NCBI RefSeq assembly: GCF_030409335.1
Contig: NZ_JAUFPN010000165.1
Span: 62,001 to 126,000, forward strand
Source: Paeniroseomonas aquatica
GTDB taxonomy: Bacteria; Pseudomonadota; Alphaproteobacteria; Acetobacterales; Acetobacteraceae
Length of the DNA: 64,000 nt
Direction: 5' to 3'
The notes below the pieces were generated by a model. It was given only the letters and a program-made list of their open reading frames with translations. It did not search any database and was not told where the DNA came from. The position numbers and the translations under genes were made by a program. Positions 20,225 to 28,610 of this stretch are shown one piece after another. The first letter of the stretch is position 1, and each line of letters begins with the position of its first letter.

Positions 20225-21275
20225 GGGCCTGGGCTCCTGGGAGGGCGGCGAAGGGGGAGGCGGGCAGGGCCGGGAGGCGCCCGGGCGTGCCGGCCGCGGC
20301 CAGCAGCAGGGCGCGCGCCACGATCCGCCGCGCCAACTCGATCTTGAAGGCGTTGTCGCCGGAGGGCGCGGCATCGGCGAGCGCCAGCGCCGCGGCCTCG
20401 CGGCAGGCGGCCTCCGCCGGCGCGCGGCCGACCAGGGCCGCCTCCGCCGCCCGGGCGCGCCAGGGCTTCAGGGCGACGCCGCCGAGGGCGATGCGCGCCG
20501 CGGCGATCCGGCCATCCTCCAGCCGCAGCGCCGCCGCGGCCGAGACCACGGCGAAGGCGTAGGAGGTGCGCTCCCGCACCTTCAGGTAGCGGGCATGGGC
20601 GGCGAAGCCGGCGGCCTCGGCCGGCAGCCGCACCGCCACGACCAGGTCGCCGGGCGCCAGCACCGTCTCGCGCTCCGGCGCCTCGCCGGGCAGGCGGTGG
20701 AAATCCGCCAGCGGCACCTCGCGCGCCCCGTCGCGGCCGATGATCTCCACCACCGCGTCGAGCGCCGCGAGCGGCACGCAGAAGTCGGAGGGGTGTGTGG
20801 CGATGCAGGCCTCGCTCCAGCCGAGGACGGCGTGGAGCCGGTTCTCGCCGCCGCGCGCATCGCAGCCGGCGCCCGGCGTGCGCTTGTTGCAGGCGCTGGC
20901 GAGGTCGTAGAAATAGCCGCAGCGGGTGCGCTGCAGCAGGTTGCCGCCGACCGTCGCGGCATTGCGCAGCTGGGCCGAAGCGCCCGAGAGCAGCGCCTCC
21001 GCCACCGCCGGGAAGCGGGCGGCGAAGCCCGGGTCATGGGCGAGGTCGGCATTCCGCACCAGGGCGCCGATCCGGACCCCACCATCCGCCGCATGCTCGA
21101 TCCGGTCGAGCCCGGGCAGGCGGCCGACGTCGACGAGCGTCCCGGGGCGCATGACGCCGCCCTTCATCAGGTCGAGCAGGTTGGTGCCGGCGGCGTGGTA
21201 GGCCGCGCCCGGCCGGGCGCCGGCGGCGACCGCCTCGGCGATCGTCGTGGGGCGGAGGAATTCGAAGCGGTTCAT
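20217..21275 (-). CDS. FAD-binding subunit of the second molybdenum hydroxylase
   Basis: A 352-residue FAD subunit that opens MNRFEFLRP and has [30 protein letters not shown] and CNKRTPGAGC. The Cys loop again suggests the extra [4Fe-4S] cluster seen in PaoB proteins. Its start overlaps the small-subunit stop by 4 bases, and its stop overlaps the large-subunit start by 8, so translation is coupled along the operon. It is about 36 residues longer than the paralogue at 9.3 kb; part of the excess is an Ala/Pro-rich C-terminal tail ending in LPASPFAALPGAQAHV. No export signal is present in this set. Confidence 0.87.
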   Translation of the reverse strand: MNRFEFLRPTTIAEAVAAGARPGAAYHAAGTNLLDLMKGGVMRPGTLVDVGRLPGLDRIEHAADGGVRIGALVRNADLAHDPGFAARFPAVAEALLSGASAQLRNAATVGGNLLQRTRCGYFYDLASACNKRTPGAGCDARGGENRLHAVLGWSEACIATHPSDFCVPLAALDAVVEIIGRDGAREVPLADFHRLPGEAPERETVLAPGDLVVAVRLPAEAAGFAAHARYLKVRERTSYAFAVVSAAAALRLEDGRIAAARIALGGVALKPWRARAAEAALVGRAPAEAACREAAALALADAAPSGDNAFKIELARRIVARALLLAAAGTPGRLPALPASPFAALPGAQAHV

Positions 21276-21763
21276 GCCGCATCCTCCCGGGCGGCGAGGC
21301 GGGCCTGGGCATCGAGCACCGCCTCGGTGATGCCGGCGTAGGCGCCGCAGCGGCAGAGGTTGCCGCTCATGCCCTCCCGCACCCGCTCGGGGTCGTCGCC
21401 GGCCTGGCCCTCGGCCAGCAGGCCGATGGCGCTCATGATCTGGCCCGGGGTGCAGAAGCCGCATTGCAGGGCGTCATGGTCGATGAACGCCTGCTGGACC
21501 GGATGCAGCTGGCCGCCCTCGGCGAGCCCCTCGATGGTGGTGACGCTCGCGCCATCCTGGGCCGCCGCCAGCACCAGGCAGGCATTGGTCCGCCGGCCGT
21601 CCAGCAGCACCGTGCAGGCGCCGCACTGGCCACGGTCGCAGCCCTTCTTGGTGCCGGTGAGGTGCAGGCGCTCGCGCAGCAGGTCGAGCAGCGTGACCCG
21701 TGGATCCTCCAGCGCCACGGCCTGGACGGTGCCGTTGACGGTGAGCGAAATTGACAGGGTCAT
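21272..21763 (-). CDS. 2Fe-2S subunit of the second molybdenum hydroxylase, no export signal
   Basis: First gene of the second hydroxylase operon, 163 residues. It begins directly with SISLTVNG, so unlike its paralogue at 8.6 kb it lacks a Tat signal and the enzyme should stay in the cytoplasm. The two [2Fe-2S] motifs are complete: GCDRGQCGACTVLLDG, then QCGFCTPGQ and GNLCRCGAY. It is divergent from the tetR gene with 89 bases between the starts. That gap carries a strong minus-strand promoter with a palindrome in its spacer. The small subunit is encoded first and overlaps the FAD subunit by ATGA. Confidence 0.88.
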   Translation of the reverse strand: MTLSISLTVNGTVQAVALEDPRVTLLDLLRERLHLTGTKKGCDRGQCGACTVLLDGRRTNACLVLAAAQDGASVTTIEGLAEGGQLHPVQQAFIDHDALQCGFCTPGQIMSAIGLLAEGQAGDDPERVREGMSGNLCRCGAYAGITEAVLDAQARLAAREDAA

Positions 21764-21813
21764 GGGAGACTCCGATGAGGGGGATCCTGTCCGGCGGCAG
21801 GAGGCACTGCGGT

Positions 21814-21841
21814 ATTATACGGAGGCATCCTCCGTTTTCAA
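21814..21841 (-). promoter_or_regulatory. Promoter of the second hydroxylase operon with TetR-type operator in the spacer
   Basis: Reading the minus strand, TTGAAA (21841-21836), a 16-base spacer and a perfect TATAAT (21819-21814) form a near-consensus promoter facing the 2Fe-2S gene. The spacer is almost exactly filled by a perfect 7+3+7 palindrome, ACGGAGG-CAT-CCTCCGT, at 21819-21835. This is where a TetR-type repressor would block RNA polymerase, and a TetR gene starts 17 bases away in the opposite direction. Its GTG start at 21853 lies just past the palindrome, so autoregulation is likely. Sequence elements are seen; the binding protein is inferred. Confidence 0.75.
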
Positions 21842-21852
21842 GGGTCAGGGCG

Positions 21853-22434
21853 GTGGCAGACGGGAAGGCAGGGGAGCCCAGGCGGCCACGCGCCGATGCC
21901 GCGCGCAACCGGGACCGGGTGCTGGAGGCGGCGAAGGCGGTGCTGGGCGCCGGCGGCCCGCGGGCCAGCCTGGAGGAGGTCGCGCGCCGGGCCGGTGTCG
22001 GGATCGGTACCCTCTACCGGCATTTCCCGAACCGGGAGGCGCTGTTCGAGGCGGTCTACCGGCGGGAGGTGGAGCAGTTGGTGGAACTGGCCGACCAGCT
22101 GTCGGACTGCCCGGACCCGGTCGCGGCGCTGCGGCGATGGCTGCGCGCCAACGTCGAATTCGTGGCCACCAAGAAGGGCATGGCCGCGGCGCTGGCGATC
22201 GCCGCGGGCAGCCGGACGGCGCTGACGACCTACACCGCGGACCGGTTGACGGGTGCCGTCCGCCAGCTGCTGGACCGGGCCATTGCCGATGGTGCCGTGC
22301 GGGACGATATCGGGCCGGGCGACCTGCTGCGGATGCTGGTGGCGCTCTGCTATGGCTCGGATGCCCCGGGCTGGCAGGAGGACGTGCTGCGGCTGCTCGA
22401 CGTCTTCGTGGACGGATTGTGCCGGGGGCGCTGA
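21853..22434 (+). CDS. TetR/AcrR-family transcriptional regulator
   Basis: Probable repressor of the divergent hydroxylase operon. The protein, about 193 residues from the GTG at 21853, begins with an Arg/Ala-rich stretch and then the helix-turn-helix: ASLEEVARRAGVGIGTLYRHFPNREALFEAVY, a textbook TetR DNA-binding domain. The remaining 130 residues form the helical ligand-binding part, with no recognised ligand. GTG was preferred to the ATG at 21751 because the longer frame would add about 34 residues unlike the family and would cover the promoter and palindrome. The ligand may be the substrate of the hydroxylase. The reductase gene downstream on the same strand starts 139 bases later. Confidence 0.85.
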   Translation: MADGKAGEPRRPRADAARNRDRVLEAAKAVLGAGGPRASLEEVARRAGVGIGTLYRHFPNREALFEAVYRREVEQLVELADQLSDCPDPVAALRRWLRANVEFVATKKGMAAALAIAAGSRTALTTYTADRLTGAVRQLLDRAIADGAVRDDIGPGDLLRMLVALCYGSDAPGWQEDVLRLLDVFVDGLCRGR

Positions 22435-22573
22435 GCCGGGCCCCGGAGCTGCGGGTGTCATGGTGCCCGCAACGGTTCTATCCGCCGGCCCGATGGGCGT
22501 CATTCGCTCCTTCGATTGGCAGGCGGCGCTCCGGGGGGCCATTTCGTGCTGCAACGCAGCAAACGGAGTGACC

Positions 22574-23656
22574 ATGTCCAGCCTCTTTTCCGCGGCGACC
22601 CTCGGCGGCCTGACCTTGGCGAACCGGATCGTCATGGCACCGCTGACCCGCAGCCGCACCGGCCATGCCGGCATTCCCGGCGCGCTCAACGCCACCTACT
22701 ACGCCCAGCGCGCCACCGCCGGCGCCATTATCGCCGAGGCGACCCAGATCTCGCCGCAGGGCCAGGGCTATGCCTATACGCCGGGGATCTACACCGATGC
22801 CCAGGTGGCCGGCTGGAAGCTGGTGACGGAGGCGGTGCACCGCGACGGCGGCCGCATCTTCCTCCAGCTCTGGCATGTCGGCCGCATCTCCCATCCCAGC
22901 CTGCAGCCGGATGGCGGCCTGCCGGTCGCCCCCTCGGCAATCCGGCCCGAGGGCAAGGCCTTCACCGAGGCCGGCTTCCAGCCCTTCGTCACCCCCCGCG
23001 CGCTGGCGACGGCCGAGATCGCCGGCATCGTCGAGGACTACCGCCGTGCCGCGGTCAATGCCGACCGGGCCGGCTTTGATGGCGTCGAGATCCATGGCGC
23101 CAATGGCTACCTGATCGACCAGTTCCTGAAGGACGGCACCAACCAGCGCACCGACCAGTACGGCGGCAGCATCGAGAACCGCACCCGCTTCCTGCTCGAG
23201 GTGGTGGAGGCCGTGGTCGGCGCCCTCGGCGTCGACAGGGTCGGCCTGCGGATCTCCCCGGCTTCGCCGGCGAACGACATCGCCGACAGCGACCCGCAGC
23301 CGCTGTTCGACCATGCGGTCGCAGCGCTGGCCCGCTTCGACCTGGCCTTCCTGCACGTGGTGGAAGGGGCGACCGGCGGCTCCCGCGAGAGCACCTTCGA
23401 CTTCCAGGCGCTGCGCCGGGCCTTCAAGGGGGCCTACATCGCCAACAACGGCTATGACGGCGCCATGGCGGAGGAGGCGATCAGCGCCGGCCGGGCCGAT
23501 TTCGTCGCCTTCGGCCGGCCCTTCATCGCCAACCCGGACCTGGTCGAGCGGCTGCGCAGCAAGGCGCCGCTGGCTGAGGCGGACCGCGACACGCTCTATG
23601 GCGGCGACGCGCATGGCTATACCGACTACCCGCCGCTGCGGCGTGCTGCCGCCTGA
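22574..23656 (+). CDS. Old yellow enzyme family alkene reductase (NemA-like)
   Basis: FMN-dependent, NAD(P)H-using reductase of activated alkenes and nitro compounds, 360 residues in a TIM barrel. Motifs include NRIVMAPLTRSRTG near residue 18-31, ATQISPQGQGY, LWHVGRISHP, EIHGANGYLIDQFLKDGTNQR (the His-x-x-Asn substrate-binding pair), GGSIENRTRF, and FGRPFIANPDL at the phosphate-binding end. These place it in the NemA/OPR class. The start ATG has a GGAG sequence a few bases upstream. It follows the TetR gene in the same direction after 139 bases, so it may be part of that regulon or separate. A strong hairpin follows the stop. Confidence 0.92.
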   Translation: MSSLFSAATLGGLTLANRIVMAPLTRSRTGHAGIPGALNATYYAQRATAGAIIAEATQISPQGQGYAYTPGIYTDAQVAGWKLVTEAVHRDGGRIFLQLWHVGRISHPSLQPDGGLPVAPSAIRPEGKAFTEAGFQPFVTPRALATAEIAGIVEDYRRAAVNADRAGFDGVEIHGANGYLIDQFLKDGTNQRTDQYGGSIENRTRFLLEVVEAVVGALGVDRVGLRISPASPANDIADSDPQPLFDHAVAALARFDLAFLHVVEGATGGSRESTFDFQALRRAFKGAYIANNGYDGAMAEEAISAGRADFVAFGRPFIANPDLVERLRSKAPLAEADRDTLYGGDAHGYTDYPPLRRAAA

Positions 23657-23761
23657 GGCGGAGCAGCGGGAAGACCCGATAGGCTGGGCTTCCGGGCGCG
23701 ATGCATCGGCGACGCGGATGCATGGCGCTCAGGAAGCAATGCTTCGGGGGTGACGGAGGGG

Positions 23762-23785
23762 CGGGACGGGGCGCGGTCCGTCCCG
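23762..23785. terminator. Hairpin between reductase gene and tRNA-Ser
   Basis: A perfect 8-base stem, CGGGACGG (23762-23769) and CCGTCCCG (23778-23785), with an 8-base loop. It lies between two convergent units, the reductase on plus and the tRNA on minus, so it could end transcription from both sides. There is no T-run, as is common in GC-rich genomes. Confidence 0.5.
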
Positions 23786-23837
23786 TGTCGTCCTGGACTG
23801 CGATCCGGCAGCTTCGGCGGATCGCTGGCATGGGAAC

Positions 23838-23928
23838 TGGCGGACAGGGTGGGATTCGAACCCACGATACGCTTTTGACGTATACGCACTTTCCAGGCGC
23901 GCGCCATCGACCACTCGGCCACCTGTCC
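23838..23928 (-). tRNA. tRNA-Ser (GGA anticodon)
   Basis: Read on the minus strand, the acceptor arm GGACAGG pairs with CCTGTCC, followed by discriminator G and an encoded CCA. The D-arm region GGCCGAGTGGTCGATGGC, the T-arm GTGGGTTCGAATCCCAC and a long variable arm (GCGTATACG...CGTATC region) identify a class II serine tRNA. The anticodon is GGA (complement at 23892-23894), reading UCC and UCU codons. The length with CCA is 91 nucleotides. No integrated element is seen at its 3' end. Confidence 0.95.
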
Positions 23929-24032
23929 ATCGCCCCGAAGCGCCCCGCCACCACCGTGGCAGGCCCCCCCAAGGGCGGCGGACCATAATCAAGCGCCCCC
24001 GCCGCGGCAACCCGCCTCAGGCCTGAATTCGC

Positions 24033-25391
24033 CTACTTATCCTCATCCGCGTAGGGATTCGTCGTCCCCCGCATCTGCAGCCGGATCGGCACCCCCGGCA
24101 TGGTGAAGGCCTCGCGGAAGCCGTTCACCAGGTAGCGCCGGTAATCCTCCGGCAGCTGCTCCGCCCGGGTGCCGAAGACCGTCACCGTCGGCGGCCGCGC
24201 CTTGGGCATGGTGGCGTAGCGCAGCTTGATCCGGCGGCCCTCGGACAGCGGCGGCGGGTGGCGCGTCATCATCGTCTCGAACCAGCGGTTCAGCTCGCCG
24301 GTCGGGATGCGGCGGTTCCAGAGGGCATAGACCTCGCGCACCGCCGGCATCAGCTTCTCGACGCCGCGGCCGGTCTTGGCCGAGATCGGCACCACCTTGA
24401 TGCCGCGCATCTGTGCCAGGCTGGCCATCAGCGCATCCTCGAGCCGGCGCTTGGTCGCCTCGCGGTCCTCGACCGCATCCCACTTGTTGAAGGCGATCAC
24501 CACCGCCCGGCCCTCGCGCTCGGCCAGCCGGGCCAGGCGCAGCTCCTGCTCCTCCATGCCGAGCAGGGCATCGACCACCAGGATGGCGATCTCGCACTCC
24601 TTCAGCGCGGCGATCGAGGCGGCGGCCGACATCTTCTCGAGGTGCTGCTCGATCCGCGCCTTCTTGCGGAGGCCGGCGGTATCCACCAGCCGCACCGCGG
24701 CGCCGGTCTCGTCGGTCCATTGCACGGCCACCGAATCCCGGGTCAGCCCCGGCTCCGGCCCGGTGATCATCCGCTCCTCGCCGGTCAGGGCATTCAGCAG
24801 GGTGGACTTGCCGGCATTGGGGCGGCCGATGATGGCCAGGCGCAGCGGCCGCTCGGCATCGCCGGCGACCGCCTCGCCCTCGGCCGGCAGGGCCTCGCGG
24901 ATGGCGTCGTGCAGGTCGCCCATGCCGTCGCCATGCTCGGCCGAGACCGGCACCGGGTCGCCGAGGCCCAGCTCATAGGCCTCCATCGCCGCCTGGCCGC
25001 CGAAGCGGCCCTCGGTCTTGTTGGCGACCAGGATGACCGGGGTATGCTGGCGCCGCAGCCACTGGGCGAAGGCGCGGTCGGCCGGGGTCAGGCCGGTGCG
25101 GACATCGACCACAAAGAGCGCCACGTCCGCCTCCCGCAGGGCGGCCTCGGAGCTGGCGCGCATGCGGCCCTGCACCGTCTCCGGCGCGGCCTCCTCCAGC
25201 CCCGCGGTATCGAGGATGCGGACATCGCGGCCGCCGACCCGGCCCTCCGCTTCCTTGCGGTCGCGGGTGACGCCGGGGGTGTCGTCGACGATGGCGATCT
25301 TGCGGCCGACCAGCCGGTTGAAGAGGCTGGACTTGCCTACGTTGGGGCGGCCGAGGATGACAAGGGTGGGAAGCTGGGGGGTGGGGAGCAT
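24033..25391 (-). CDS. der: Ribosome biogenesis GTPase Der
   Basis: Essential double GTPase for 50S subunit maturation, 452 residues. Two G domains are visible in tandem: the first with [23 protein letters not shown] and DTAGLEEAA; the second with [33 protein letters not shown] and [16 protein letters not shown] and NKWD are the two guanine-specificity motifs. The C-terminal KH-like domain includes [19 protein letters not shown]. It is the last gene of a minus-strand run with the TPR gene and bamB, the same order as yfgM-bamB-der in E. coli. The gap after bamB is 57 bases. Confidence 0.96.
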   Translation of the reverse strand: MLPTPQLPTLVILGRPNVGKSSLFNRLVGRKIAIVDDTPGVTRDRKEAEGRVGGRDVRILDTAGLEEAAPETVQGRMRASSEAALREADVALFVVDVRTGLTPADRAFAQWLRRQHTPVILVANKTEGRFGGQAAMEAYELGLGDPVPVSAEHGDGMGDLHDAIREALPAEGEAVAGDAERPLRLAIIGRPNAGKSTLLNALTGEERMITGPEPGLTRDSVAVQWTDETGAAVRLVDTAGLRKKARIEQHLEKMSAAASIAALKECEIAILVVDALLGMEEQELRLARLAEREGRAVVIAFNKWDAVEDREATKRRLEDALMASLAQMRGIKVVPISAKTGRGVEKLMPAVREVYALWNRRIPTGELNRWFETMMTRHPPPLSEGRRIKLRYATMPKARPPTVTVFGTRAEQLPEDYRRYLVNGFREAFTMPGVPIRLQMRGTTNPYADEDK

Positions 25392-25448
25392 GCGCGCTCC
25401 CTACTCCATTCCCGCCCCATTGTCCTGTTCAACTGGCCGGGTCCGGCG

Positions 25449-26807
25449 CTAGGCGGCGGCCTGGATGGCGGCCACCGCCGCAGCCTCGGTCAGCACGTAC
25501 AGGACACCGCCGGCCACCGCCGGCTGCTGCACCACCGGACCCGGCAACTCCACCCGGCCGGTGATCTCGCCATCGGCGGGGTTCACCTCGACCAGCTGGG
25601 CGGCGCTGTTCGCCACCAGCAGCCGGCCGCCGGCCAGCACCGGCGCGGCCCAGTTGATCGGGTCGCGGCGCTTCTCCTCGTTCTTGAACCGGCCCAGCGG
25701 CCGCAACCAGCGCACCCGCCCGTCCTCCCGGCCAAGGCAGGCCAGCTCGGCGCCGGTGGTCAGCAGGAAGAGCCAGTCACCGGCCGCCCAGGGGGTCTCG
25801 GCCGCCGCCACATCGCGTTCCCACAGCCGCCGGCCGGACCGCAGGTCGATGGCGATGGTGATGCCGCCGAGGCCGCTGGCGAAGACCCGCCCGCGGTCGA
25901 TGACCGGCAGGGCGGTGATGGCCGCGATATCGGCCAGCCCGCCGCCGCGGGAGGAGGTGAGCGTCTCGCTCCAGAGCGCCCGCCCGTCGCTCGCCCGGAT
26001 CGCCGCCAGCTCGCCCGAGGCGAAGCCGGTCACGACGATGTCGCCCTCCACCGCCGGGGCCGGCAGGCCCAGCGCCATGGTGACGGTCGGCTGCCCGCGA
26101 TAGGTCCAGAGCCGCCTGCCATCCTCGGTCGAGAGCGCCAGCAGGTGGTTCTCGGTGGTGGTGACGAAGATTCGCGCCTCCGCGACGGTAACTCCGCCGC
26201 GCGCCGGCGCCGGCAGGTCGACCCGCCAGCGTGGCGTGCCGTCGGCGGGGTTGAGGGCGATGACCTCGGCCAGGCCGGTGACCACATAGAGCGTGCCCCC
26301 GGCATAGGCGAGGCCGCCACCGAGGCCGCCGTCGCGGTCGGCCTCGCGCCGGCTGTCGAAGGACCAGCGGCGGCGGCCGTCGAGCGCCGTCAGGGCCGTG
26401 ACCTCGCCCAGCGCATCCACCGCATAGACGGCGCCGTCGGCAACCACGGGGGGCGCGATCAGCCGCCGGCGATAGGCGGTGCCGGTGCCCACCGAGGTCC
26501 GCCAGGCCTGGCTCAGCCGCGGGCCCAGCGCCGGATGGCCCGGAGCATGGCCGATGGTGCCGCCCGCCTGCGGCCACTCCGGATTGAGCGCCGGCGGCGG
26601 CAGCGTGACCGGCGCCTGGTTGCCCTCGTCGACGCCCAGCGGCCGTTCCACCACCAGCACCGGCTGGCGTTCGCCCCGCAGCGGGACCTTCCGCTCGCCG
26701 AAGATGGAATCGAAGGTGTCGGTGATGGATTCGCAGCCGGCCAGAAGGCCGGCGCCACCCAGCAGGGCGGCCCTTCGCGTCAGGCGTCGCACGCGATTCT
26801 CCTGCAT
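25449..26807 (-). CDS. bamB: BamB-like outer-membrane assembly lipoprotein (PQQ-type beta-propeller)
   Basis: Lipoprotein component of the outer-membrane protein assembly complex, 452 residues. The N-terminus has a signal with a lipobox (GGAGLLAGC), so the protein should be lipid-anchored in the periplasm. The body is built from PQQ-like propeller repeats, each with a variant of the pattern seen in AVYAVDALGEVTALTALDGRRRWSFD and LYVVTGLAEVIALNPADGTPRW. The start overlaps the stop of the TPR gene by one base (TGATG), and der follows. The operon context supports BamB over a PQQ-dependent dehydrogenase, for which it is also too short. Confidence 0.85.
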   Translation of the reverse strand: MQENRVRRLTRRAALLGGAGLLAGCESITDTFDSIFGERKVPLRGERQPVLVVERPLGVDEGNQAPVTLPPPALNPEWPQAGGTIGHAPGHPALGPRLSQAWRTSVGTGTAYRRRLIAPPVVADGAVYAVDALGEVTALTALDGRRRWSFDSRREADRDGGLGGGLAYAGGTLYVVTGLAEVIALNPADGTPRWRVDLPAPARGGVTVAEARIFVTTTENHLLALSTEDGRRLWTYRGQPTVTMALGLPAPAVEGDIVVTGFASGELAAIRASDGRALWSETLTSSRGGGLADIAAITALPVIDRGRVFASGLGGITIAIDLRSGRRLWERDVAAAETPWAAGDWLFLLTTGAELACLGREDGRVRWLRPLGRFKNEEKRRDPINWAAPVLAGGRLLVANSAAQLVEVNPADGEITGRVELPGPVVQQPAVAGGVLYVLTEAAAVAAIQAAA

Positions 26808-27451
26808 CAGCTGCCAAGCCCCGCCAGCAATTTCCCGGCCCGGTCGCGCAGTCCCTGCGGCGCCGTGGCATCCGCCACGAGGGCCGTCAGCAGGCGCCGG
26901 GCCTCCTCCGTCTCACCGCGCCGCATCGCGGCGAGCGCCCGAATTTCCTGGACCGAGCTTTTCCAGGCCCCCTCGGCCAGCGGCGCCAGCCGTGCCTCGA
27001 TCGCGGCCGGGTCACCCTCCTGCAGGGAATGCAGGCCCCACATCACATTCGCCAGGTCGCGGTAGATCCCCTCGGCGGCGCCGTCGCGGGCGACCTCCTC
27101 CCACTGGGCCAGGGCGCCGGCGCGTTCGCCGGCCTCGGCCATCAGCGCCGCGGCGCGGAGCCGGGCGAGGGTGCGGTAGCCGGCCGGGGCCTCGGCGGCG
27201 ATGCCGGCGAACTCCGTGGCGGCCGCCTTGCCGTCGGCGCCGGGCTCGGCCGCGGCTTTGTTCACCGCGAGGTAGCGCTCGGCCACCTGGGCGGCGGAAC
27301 GCGCTTCCCACCAGCGCCAGCCCTGCAGCCCGGCCACCCCCGCCACCACCAGCAGCATGACGCCGAGCAGCAGCCCGCCGTAGCGGGCCAGCAGCCGCTT
27401 CATGCGCTCGGCGCGGAGGTCTTCCTCCACCTCGTCGAAGATGTCGGCCAC
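26807..27451 (-). CDS. Membrane-anchored TPR-like protein (YfgM/ancillary SecYEG family)
   Basis: A 214-residue protein starting at GTG with VADIFDEVEEDLRAERMKRLL, a start shared with alphaproteobacterial relatives as I remember them. One membrane helix lies at about residues 26-46 (GGLLLGVMLLVVAGVAGL), then a periplasmic helical domain with TPR-like repeats (AEAGERAGALAQWEEVARDG, MRRGETEEARRLLTAL). In E. coli YfgM works with PpiD at the SecYEG translocon and sits in the same gene order before bamB and der. The GTG at 27451 was chosen because an earlier frame would run through the palindromes upstream. A strong inverted repeat lies 15 bases before the start. Confidence 0.8.
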   Translation of the reverse strand: MADIFDEVEEDLRAERMKRLLARYGGLLLGVMLLVVAGVAGLQGWRWWEARSAAQVAERYLAVNKAAAEPGADGKAAATEFAGIAAEAPAGYRTLARLRAAALMAEAGERAGALAQWEEVARDGAAEGIYRDLANVMWGLHSLQEGDPAAIEARLAPLAEGAWKSSVQEIRALAAMRRGETEEARRLLTALVADATAPQGLRDRAGKLLAGLGS

Positions 27452-27465
27452 GCGGTATTCCCCAG

Positions 27466-27511
27466 GCGGACCGGACCGGTCCGCGTCAGACGCCCCGGCG
27501 GACCGGTCCGG
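27466..27511. repeat. Nested palindromes between the TPR gene and a divergent lipoprotein gene
   Basis: Two palindromic units built on CGGACCGGTCCG sit 15 bases before the TPR start. The first is GCGGACCGG-A-CCGGTCCGC (27466-27484). The second is CGGACCGGTCCG (27499-27510). Together they form a perfect 14-base inverted repeat, 27471-27484 and 27498-27511, with a 13-base loop. As RNA this would be a stable hairpin in the TPR leader; as DNA it could be a paired operator for a dimeric regulator. Confidence 0.7.
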
Positions 27512-27613
27512 TCCCCGAGGCGGGTGTGCAAAGGCCGGTGCCGATACCGGCCGGCGCCGGTGCATAGCAGCCCCTTCGCGGGGCGTTAAGCCCGGGCCGT
27601 GTATCGGTCCGGC

Positions 27614-27982
27614 ATGCGCCGTCCGAACGCCCTGCTGCTGGTCCTGCCTTTGGCCCTGGCCGCCTGCGACCCTGCGGGGGTGGCGACCGGGGCGGCGGCC
27701 GCGGCCGGCTCCGTCGCGGTCATCGGCCGGACCCCGGTCGATGCGGTGGTCTCGGCCGTCAGCGGCCGGGACTGCTCGGCGGTGCGGCTGGACCGTGGCC
27801 AGAGCTACTGCCGGCCGGAGGAGGCGGCGCCCCTGCCGCCGCCCTTCTGCACCCGCAGCCTGGGCCGGGTGGATTGCTGGGGGGAGCCGGTGCCCGGCCG
27901 CCGGGGGGTGGCGGATGGCCCGTCCGGCCTGACCGCGGCGCAGGAGGCGCACCGGACCCGGCGCTGGCCGGGGCTGTGGTGA
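27614..27982 (+). CDS. Small lipoprotein of unknown function
   Basis: A 122-residue protein with a signal peptide and lipobox (MRRPNALLLVLPLALAAC), followed by an Ala/Gly-rich tether and a C-terminal part with several cysteines (RDCSAV, QSYCRPEE, FCTRSLGRVDCW). Four cysteines after the lipid-modified one could form disulfides in the periplasm. The ATG at 27614 was chosen because the lipobox is then at the right distance; a GTG at 27599 adds five residues. The gene is divergent from the TPR-bamB-der operon, with palindromes between them, and convergent with rdgB. No known family was recognised, though small alphaproteobacterial lipoproteins with this cysteine pattern seem common. Confidence 0.75.
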   Translation: MRRPNALLLVLPLALAACDPAGVATGAAAAAGSVAVIGRTPVDAVVSAVSGRDCSAVRLDRGQSYCRPEEAAPLPPPFCTRSLGRVDCWGEPVPGRRGVADGPSGLTAAQEAHRTRRWPGLW

Positions 27983-27992
27983 CGGGCGGGGC

Positions 27993-28610
27993 TCAGCCCA
28001 GGCAAGCGGCCGAGAGCAGCGCGAAGGCCCGCGCCCGGTGGCTCATCGCATGCTTGGCCTCCGGGTCCATCTCGCCGAAGGTCTCGGTCCCGCCCTCGGG
28101 CAGGAACATCGGATCGTAGCCGAAGCCCCGCGCGCCGCGTGGGGGGAAGACCCAGCTGCCTTCGACCTTGCCCTCGAAGCCTTCGGTATGGCCGTCCGGC
28201 CATGCCAGCACCAGGGCGCAGGTGAACCAGGCGCGGCGGTCGGGGAAGGGTTCGGCCAGCGCCGCCACCCGGGCCATCGCCATGGCATAGTCGCGGCCGC
28301 CGCCCGGCCGCTCCGCCCAATCCGCGGTGCGCACGCCCGGCTTGCCGCCGAGCGCGGCGACGGAGAAGCCGCTGTCGTCGGCCAGCGCCGGCAGGCCTGA
28401 CGCCCGCGCCGCGGCCAGCGCCTTGATGCCGGCATTGCCGAGGAAGCTGGTTTCGGTCTCGGCCGGCTCCGGCAGGCCCAGCGTGCCGACCGAGACAACC
28501 TCCAGGCCATAGGGTGCCAGCAGCGCCGCGACCTCCCGCAGCTTGCCGGCGTTGTGCGTCGCCAGCACCAGGCGGCCGGCGGCGAGCCGGCGATGCGTGG
28601 GGTCGGGCAT
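27993..28610 (-). CDS. rdgB: XTP/dITP pyrophosphatase (RdgB/HAM1)
   Basis: Hydrolyses non-canonical purine nucleoside triphosphates (XTP, dITP) to keep them out of nucleic acids. The 205-residue protein has the N-terminal [33 protein letters not shown], and [11 protein letters not shown] and [11 protein letters not shown] near the C-terminus, all diagnostic. Its start overlaps the rph stop by one base (TGATG), an arrangement common for rph-rdgB pairs in alphaproteobacteria. The end converges on the small lipoprotein gene with 10 bases between them. Confidence 0.95.
   Translation of the reverse strand: MPDPTHRRLAAGRLVLATHNAGKLREVAALLAPYGLEVVSVGTLGLPEPAETETSFLGNAGIKALAAARASGLPALADDSGFSVAALGGKPGVRTADWAERPGGGRDYAMAMARVAALAEPFPDRRAWFTCALVLAWPDGHTEGFEGKVEGSWVFPPRGARGFGYDPMFLPEGGTETFGEMDPEAKHAMSHRARAFALLSAACLG

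Noticed and set aside
23657-23837. Attachment site of an integrated element at tRNA-Ser
   Set aside because: No integrase gene or repeat of the tRNA 3' end was found on either side; the flanking genes are housekeeping or ordinary metabolic genes.
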